A DNA stretch of 64,000 nt from Arenicola marina (taxonomy: Eukaryota; Annelida; Polychaeta; Arenicolidae), in assembly GCA_964019135.1 (NCBI GenBank), contig OZ025248.1, forward strand, positions 76,018,119 through 76,082,118, read 5' to 3'. The position numbers were made by a program, and so were the translations under genes. Of this stretch, positions 59,301-64,000 are shown piece after piece (the first letter of the stretch is position 1; each line of letters opens with the position of its first letter). The notes beneath the pieces were generated by a model. It saw nothing but the letters and a program-made list of their open reading frames with translations. It made no database searches and was not told the origin of the DNA.

Positions 59301-62300
59301 GACATGTAGTCGACAGTGTGACGGTCTGGGTGGACTGTGGCATGTAGTCGACAGTGTGACGGCCTGGGTGGACTGTGACATGTAGTCGACAGTGTGACGG
59401 CCTGGGTGGACTGTGGCATGTAGTCGACAGTGTGACGGCCTGGGTGGACTGTGGCATGTAGTCGACAGTGTGCCGGTCTGGGTGGACTGTGACATGTAGT
59501 CGACAGTGTGACGGTCTGGGTGGACTGTGGCATGTAGTCGACAGTGTGACGGTCTGGGTGGACTGTGACATGTGGTCGACAGTGTGACGGTCTGGGTGGA
59601 CTGTGACATGTATTCGACAGTGTGACGGTCTGGGTGGACTGTGGCATGTAGTCGACAGTGTGACGGTCTGGGTGGACTGCGGCATGTAGTCGACAGTGTG
59701 ACGGCCTGGGTGGACTGTGGCATGTAGTCGACAGTATGACGGCCTGGGTGGACTGTGACATGTAGTCGACAGTGTGACGGTCTGGGTGGACTGTGGCATG
59801 TAGTCGACAGTATGACGGCCTGGGTGGACTGTGACATGTAGTCGACAGTGTGACGGTCTGGGTGGACTGTGACATGTAGTCGACAGTGTGACGGTCTGGG
59901 TGGACTGTGACATGTAGTCGACAGTGTGACGGTCTGGGTGGACTGTGGCATGTAGTCGACAGTGTGACGGCCTGGGTGGACTGTGGCATGTAGTCGACAG
60001 TGTGACGGCCTGGGTGGACTGTGGCATGTAGTCGACAGTGTGACGGCCTGGGTGGACTGTGGCATGTAGTCGACAGTGTGACGGCCCGGATGGACTGTGG
60101 CATGTAGTCGACAGTGTGACGGTCTGGGTGGACTGTGGCAAGTAGTCGACAGTGTGCCGGTCTGGGTGGACTGTGACATATAGTCGACAGTGTGCTGGTC
60201 TGGGTGGACTGTCGCATGTAGTCGACAGTGTGACGGTCTGGGTGGACTGTGGCATGTAGTCGACAGTGTGACGGTCTGGGTGGACTGTGGCATGTAGTCG
60301 ACAGTGAAGGTCTGGGTAGACAGTGGCATATAGTCGACAGTGGTACGGTCTGGTTTGACTGTGACTGGTTCCTGGCTGCAGTGAGGCCCAGACACCAGCT
60401 GTGCGGTCACGTGGCTGTCAAGACCCACCGGCTGAGAACCACTCCACCACTGTAATAGTTTATCCCACAAAAAGTTAATGACATTTAAACAGTGTGATGA
60501 ATGCGACTGTATCGTATGACTGGGATGGCGAGGCTTGGGGAAAACTCGATCACCGGTCGGGAAATTCTTTGGGATACATTTTCGCCCAAAACTAGGAAGT
60601 GGAAATACATTTTTTTAAATATATTTTTAAGTTGACAAAGTTAATAGGAGGTAACTGTGTGTGCGAGAGATGGGCGATGTGTCCCGTGGATACTAAACAT
60701 GTGTGACATGGTAGGACGGTTATAAGTAGTCCACACCCACTGGAAAAGGAAACATAAAGGAAACATAGACATAATTATGAACTGCAAGTTCCTTCATCTC
60801 GCCCCTATCCGCCAGCTCTGTCATTACGTCACCGAGGCTGTTGTGGCAAAAACAGGGCAAATGATGTAACTCTAGACTGAAGCAACCGTTCTTTTAATGA
60901 TATTGGTGTTGACAAACATTAAACATGTATATTATCGTTTTCAAGGACTAATTAGTAGGCCATTATTGAATCCATCGCAGATAGATATTAGCACAAGCAA
61001 CTTGCAACAAAGTTATTTCAAGTTAAATTGTCGATTTTGCGCATCTTTGCAGATTTATAAACTTTGTTAAAAAGATTTTTTGTCGGGTTGTATGGATTTT
61101 GACTGCGGATCACGCTCACCACGTGCCCATGCCTCGAGCAATCAACCAATGACCATGCTCCCTATGGATTCAAAACAAGCGAAAGGGAAAGCCTCCCACC
61201 ACCCCCTCCTTCCCCATTCACCTCCACCCCGCCACCCCCTCCTTCCCCATTCACCTCCACCCCACCACCCCCTCCTTCCCCATTCACCTCCACCCCGCCA
61301 CCCCCTCCTTCCCCATTCACCTCCACCCCACCACCCCCTCCTTCCCCATTCACCTCCACCCCGCCACCCCCTCCTTCCCCATTCACCTCCACCCCGCCAC
61401 CCCCTCCTTCCCCATTCACCTCCACCCCACCACCCCCTCCTTCCCCATTCACCTCCACCCCACCACCCCCTCCTTCCCCATTCACCTCCACCCCGCCACC
61501 CCCTCCTTCCCCATTCACCTCCACCCCGCCACCCCCTCCTTCCCCATTCACCTCCACCCCGCCACCCCCTCCTTCCCCATTCACCTCCACCCCGCCACCC
61601 CCTCCTTCCCCATTCACCTCCACCCCGCCACCCCCTCCTTCCCCATTCACCTCCACCCCACCACCCCACCACCCCCTCCTTCCCCATTCACCTCCACCCC
61701 ACCACCCCGACCTTCCCCATTCACCTCCACCCCACCACCCCCTCCTTCCCCATTCACCTCCACCCCGCCACCCCCTCCTTCCCCATTCACCTCCACCCCG
61801 CCACTCCCTCCTTCCCCATTCACCTCCACCCCGCCACCCCCTCCTTCCCCATTCACCTCCACCCCACCACCCCCTCCTTCCCCATTCACCTCCACCCCGC
61901 CACCCCCTCCTTCCCCATTCACCTCCACCCCGCCACCCCCTCCTTCCCCATTCACCTCCACCCCGCCACCCCCTCCTTCCCCATTCACCTCCACCCCGCC
62001 ACCCCCTCCTTCCCCATTCACCTCCACCCCACCACCCCCTCCTTCCCCATTCACCTCCACCCCACCACCCCGACCTTCCCCATTCACCTCCACCCCACCA
62101 CCCCCTCCTTCCCCATTCACCTCCACCCCGCCACCCCCTCCTTCCCCATTCACCTCCACCCCGCCACCCCCTCCTTCCCCATTCACCTCCACCCCGCCAC
62201 CCCCTCCTTCCCCATTCACCTCCACCCCACCACCCCCTCCTTCCCCATTCACCTCCACCCCACCACCCCGACCTTCCCCATTCACCTCCACCCCACCACC

Positions 62301-63573
62301 CCCTCCTTCCCCATTCACCTCCACCCCACCACCCCCTCCTTCCCCATTCACCTCCACCCCACCACCCCCTCCTTCCCCATTCACCTCCACCCCACCACCC
62401 CCTCCTTCCCCATTCACCTCCACCCCACCACCCCCCCCTTCCCCATTCACCTCCACCCCACCACCCCCTCCTTCCCCATTCACCTCCACCCCGCATGATA
62501 TATATACGCGTGTAGGAAGGCGTTAGGCGGATGTGGGAAGTCTGGGGTGTTGTGACTGGTAACCGTTCAGACGATCTGTATATCTCCACAGCAACTTCCC
62601 GTATATTGCTATTAGTAGAAGTGGGAAGCAATAAAGGACGCTATACAATAACTGTGCACACCATGCTACGTGCTCAAGGTAGACGTCGACCGGTCGGCCT
62701 GGTTGAGGCGATAATAAGGCACGGTTAAGCGGCGCACACACGCAGCTGCACCGCATAAACCAAACTTAGGATGCGCAGATCGACTTGTTAACGATAAGTG
62801 GAACATTTGTCGAGCGATTATCTTGTTCAAAATAGACCAGTATTCACCCAATAGGGGATTGTTTGAACTAAGAAAGTGCTAAAATGAGATTAAATATAAT
62901 TCCTGGATAATGAGCAACACCTCAACGAGCTGATGAGGCTACGGAAAAAATTCACTTTTCGTGTGTACTGAACGTGTGGTTTATGAATACCGCCCCTGGG
63001 GCCACTGTACCATAGGTCTGATGACTACCAGGGAAGCGGTCGACCAAGAGTTACGTGCTCGTAACTAACGACTGCTGATTTAACGTCTCATCGTGACATG
63101 AGCAGCGAGGCGACTAGTTGATTCGTGTACCTCTCATCGTCCACTTGTTGCCAGTCAATTCCAATTAATGTTTCCACTAGACCCACATGATTAGGTGAAA
63201 TCGGTTCTCGGCCCCTAATCCACAAAAGCGGCCTAAAAGCCCAATTTATTTCCAGTTTTATTATGAAAATTTAACAATTTTCGTGTTTTATCTTCGACAA
63301 TCCCAATGTTAATCGAAAGTTTCGAGGCTTGAGTGAAATCCCCCCCCCCCCCCCCACCAGACTGCCACGGTCTCTATGTCCGCTGTGTGTGGTTGCATTG
63401 ACACTGTTACCCACGTCATTATTATGGTGCTGATGTGTATCGTGTGGTGGCGCTTTCAGCCCGTGTTGGTGACTGGTTCCGTTGACGGTCAGATCCGGGG
63501 CTGGGACCTGCGCAACCCGCGTCTCCCGGTCTTCTCGTTGCTAGGACACCAGTACGCCGTCCGCAGGGTCAAG
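53232..63573 (+). CDS. Peroxin-7, PTS2 receptor (5' part, seven exons)
   Basis: PEX7 is a cytosolic seven-bladed WD40 protein that binds the N-terminal PTS2 signal of matrix enzymes and delivers them to the peroxisome import machinery with PEX5. Predicted coding exons: 53232-53358, 54413-54585, 55044-55079, 55771-55848, 56235-56343, 56911-57020 and 63460-63573. They give 249 residues with phases 1, 0, 0, 0, 1, 0, 0 and GT-AG borders throughout. Recognisable family motifs include [69 protein letters not shown] and [12 protein letters not shown]. The start at 53232 follows an in-frame stop at 53226-53228. Family proteins are about 320 residues, so the last quarter lies beyond the window. Introns hold dispersed repeats, a SINE fragment and large minisatellites. 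Confidence 0.95.
53475..54230. repeat. Dispersed repeat Y, copy 2, in PEX7 intron 1
   Basis: Starts ACGTCTAGCGTTCGTAGTAA and ends GACAGACAGCTTCATTTTATTAG; a diverged relative of 25045-26125. It lies wholly within the intron. Confidence 0.6.
54413..54585 (+). CDS. PEX7 exon 2
   Basis: Acceptor GCTTCAG and donor CACAG|GTATAA. Encodes the first WD40 blade ([23 protein letters not shown]). Completes the Gly codon split with exon 1. Confidence 0.93.
54782..54991. repeat. 35-bp tandem repeat, six copies, PEX7 intron 2
   Basis: Six units of GATATGTACATCACACATAA plus CCTTATTCTCGATAC at exactly 35-bp spacing (54782, 54817, 54852, 54887, 54922, 54957), almost identical. It ends about 50 bp before a 36-nt exon. 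Confidence 0.95.
55044..55079 (+). CDS. PEX7 exon 3 (36-nt microexon)
   Basis: Acceptor TTGCCAG and donor AAGGAG|GTTGGT. Encodes [12 protein letters not shown], which matches the PEX7 segment between the first and second blades. Phase 0 on both sides. Confidence 0.85.
55771..55848 (+). CDS. PEX7 exon 4
   Basis: Acceptor TATTACAG and donor AAACTG|GTGAGA. Encodes the second-blade sequence ending [11 protein letters not shown]. Phase 0 on both sides. Confidence 0.93.
56098..56150 (-). mobile_element. SINE 3' fragment in PEX7 intron 4
   Basis: The reverse complement has GGTTAAAGCGTCCTT and a (AACC)n-like end, matching the tail of the SINE at 27047-27291. The promoter-bearing head is absent. Confidence 0.6.
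56235..56343 (+). CDS. PEX7 exon 5
   Basis: Acceptor GTTTTAG and donor TTCCG|GTAAGA. Begins [12 protein letters not shown] and ends in phase 1 after CFASTS. A G-run lies downstream at about 56484-56499. Confidence 0.93.
56911..57020 (+). CDS. PEX7 exon 6
   Basis: Acceptor TCACCAG and donor GACGAG|GTGGGT. Encodes [12 protein letters not shown] and [18 protein letters not shown]. The donor is also the first base of the 19-bp minisatellite. Confidence 0.93.
57021..58090. repeat. 19-bp minisatellite at the PEX7 intron 6 donor
   Basis: About 56 units of GTGGGTGATGGGGAACCAG and variants, starting exactly at the intron's first base. The last few units shrink to 14 bp (GTGGGTAGAACCAG). A 19-bp period shifts frame each unit, which makes long false frames. 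Confidence 0.93.
58110..60345. repeat. 38-bp minisatellite, about 59 units
   Basis: Units hold CATGTAGTCGACAGTGTG then ACGGTCTGGGTGGACTGTG. Nearly all units carry GTCGAC. Variants (ACGGTC/ACGGCC/CCGGTC, GACATG/GGCATG) are scattered. All minus-strand frames are open because the unit and its shifts contain no stop. Confidence 0.95.
60346..61190. other. PEX7 intron 6, unique sequence between arrays
   Basis: No repeat or exon recognised. Confidence 0.5.
61195..62494. repeat. 33-bp C-rich minisatellite, about 39 units
   Basis: Units of CACCCCCTCCTTCCCCATTC plus ACCTCCACCCCGC, with CCGCC/CCACC variants and a few GACC forms. The minus strand is strongly G- and purine-rich with runs of three to five G. 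Phase shifts in the middle come from partial units near 61665. Confidence 0.95.
62495..63459. other. PEX7 intron 6, 3' part
   Basis: Unique sequence with a C-run at about 63341-63356. A pyrimidine-rich tract and the CTTTCAG acceptor lead into exon 7. Confidence 0.5.
63460..63573 (+). CDS. PEX7 exon 7
   Basis: Acceptor CGCTTTCAG and donor GTCAAG|GTCAGG. Encodes [19 protein letters not shown] and ends RRVK in phase 0. Later exons lie beyond the window. Confidence 0.93.
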
Positions 63574-64000
63574 GTCAGGTGACACTCGCGGAGTGTATAA
63601 CGGAGGGGTGTCGGTTTTTATGAGGGGTGGAACTCGGCTGAGAAGTATTATGTTCAACTGAATGAAAATGGCTTAATATTTGGCCAGAACACTAACAATG
63701 CCGTAAATCTCAATTAGTATATATCACAGAAAGTGTCTGCTTGGTCGGGGAGACCTCCATTGTGACATAATCGCTGGCATGGAAGGCCACATAGACAAAA
63801 CAACAACAACATGAAATACAATAAACAGGTCCATACATAAAGAAAAGGTACTGAGTTAGCGTTTGGTTTGTACATTACAAGTATCGCACTTTGCTTATCA
63901 TGGCAGGTCATTTCATCTCTCAGTTTCTATAATTGTTAGCAAAAATATGTGATGTGAATGATTCGTTTCTTACTTAATTTTCAGCCATTTTGAACTTTGC
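63574..64000. other. Start of PEX7 intron 7
   Basis: Intronic sequence; no exon seen before the window ends. Confidence 0.6.

Noticed and set aside
57938-60470. Long minus-strand open frames of up to 812 residues
   Set aside because: They are produced by a 38-bp repeat whose minus strand has no stop in any frame. The products are 38-residue repeats, and the region is inside a PEX7 intron on the other strand.
61080-62631. Pro/His-rich 472-residue and Gly/Trp-rich 489-residue frames
   Set aside because: Both strands of a 33-bp repeat are open because the period is a multiple of three. No start context, domain or exon evidence; the location is PEX7 intron 6.

Overview
This is nuclear DNA from an animal, probably a marine invertebrate (mollusc-like lophotrochozoan or invertebrate deuterostome; the phylum cannot be fixed from this sequence alone). 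The evidence is genes split by GT-AG introns whose phases join cleanly, a metazoan-style C2H2 zinc-finger gene, a PEX7 gene, a tRNA-derived SINE, MITEs, a Ty3/gypsy element and many minisatellites. No operons, bacterial promoters or CRISPR arrays are present.

Two host genes are well supported. On the minus strand at about 3.0-8.7 kb, a gene of at least six exons encodes a predicted 1285-residue protein with ten C2H2 zinc fingers. On the plus strand from 53.2 kb to beyond the window end, seven exons encode the first 249 residues of PEX7, the cytosolic WD40 receptor for PTS2 peroxisomal proteins. Its intron 6 is about 6.4 kb and is mostly three large minisatellites (19-, 38- and 33-bp units). 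The first begins exactly at the splice donor and repeats a donor-like motif about 56 times.

The 40 kb between the genes is a nest of repeats. At 10.6-13.0 kb lie foldback elements and two MITEs. Two arrays of the same 232-bp satellite (13.6-16.0 kb and 28.95-31.3 kb) run in opposite orientations. Between them is a decayed Gmr1-like Ty3/gypsy retrotransposon (18.755-24.355 kb) with a SCAN-like Gag region and integrase upstream of RT/RNase H. Its two LTRs are inverted relative to each other, and a TTAA MITE sits inside one of them. From 31.3 to 41.9 kb there are two head-to-tail copies of an unclassified element of about 4.1 kb. The second copy is split by a 2.55-kb insertion that encodes a Mutator-like transposase remnant fused to a C48/Ulp1-type cysteine protease and a PHD-like finger. 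From 42 to 53 kb the sequence is mostly non-coding, with hairpins, minisatellites, a third MITE copy and dispersed repeats.

The most notable items are the open transposase-protease-PHD fusion, the inverted-LTR Gmr1-like element, and the donor-mimicking minisatellite in PEX7. All gene models rest on reading the sequence only; no database search or expression data were available.
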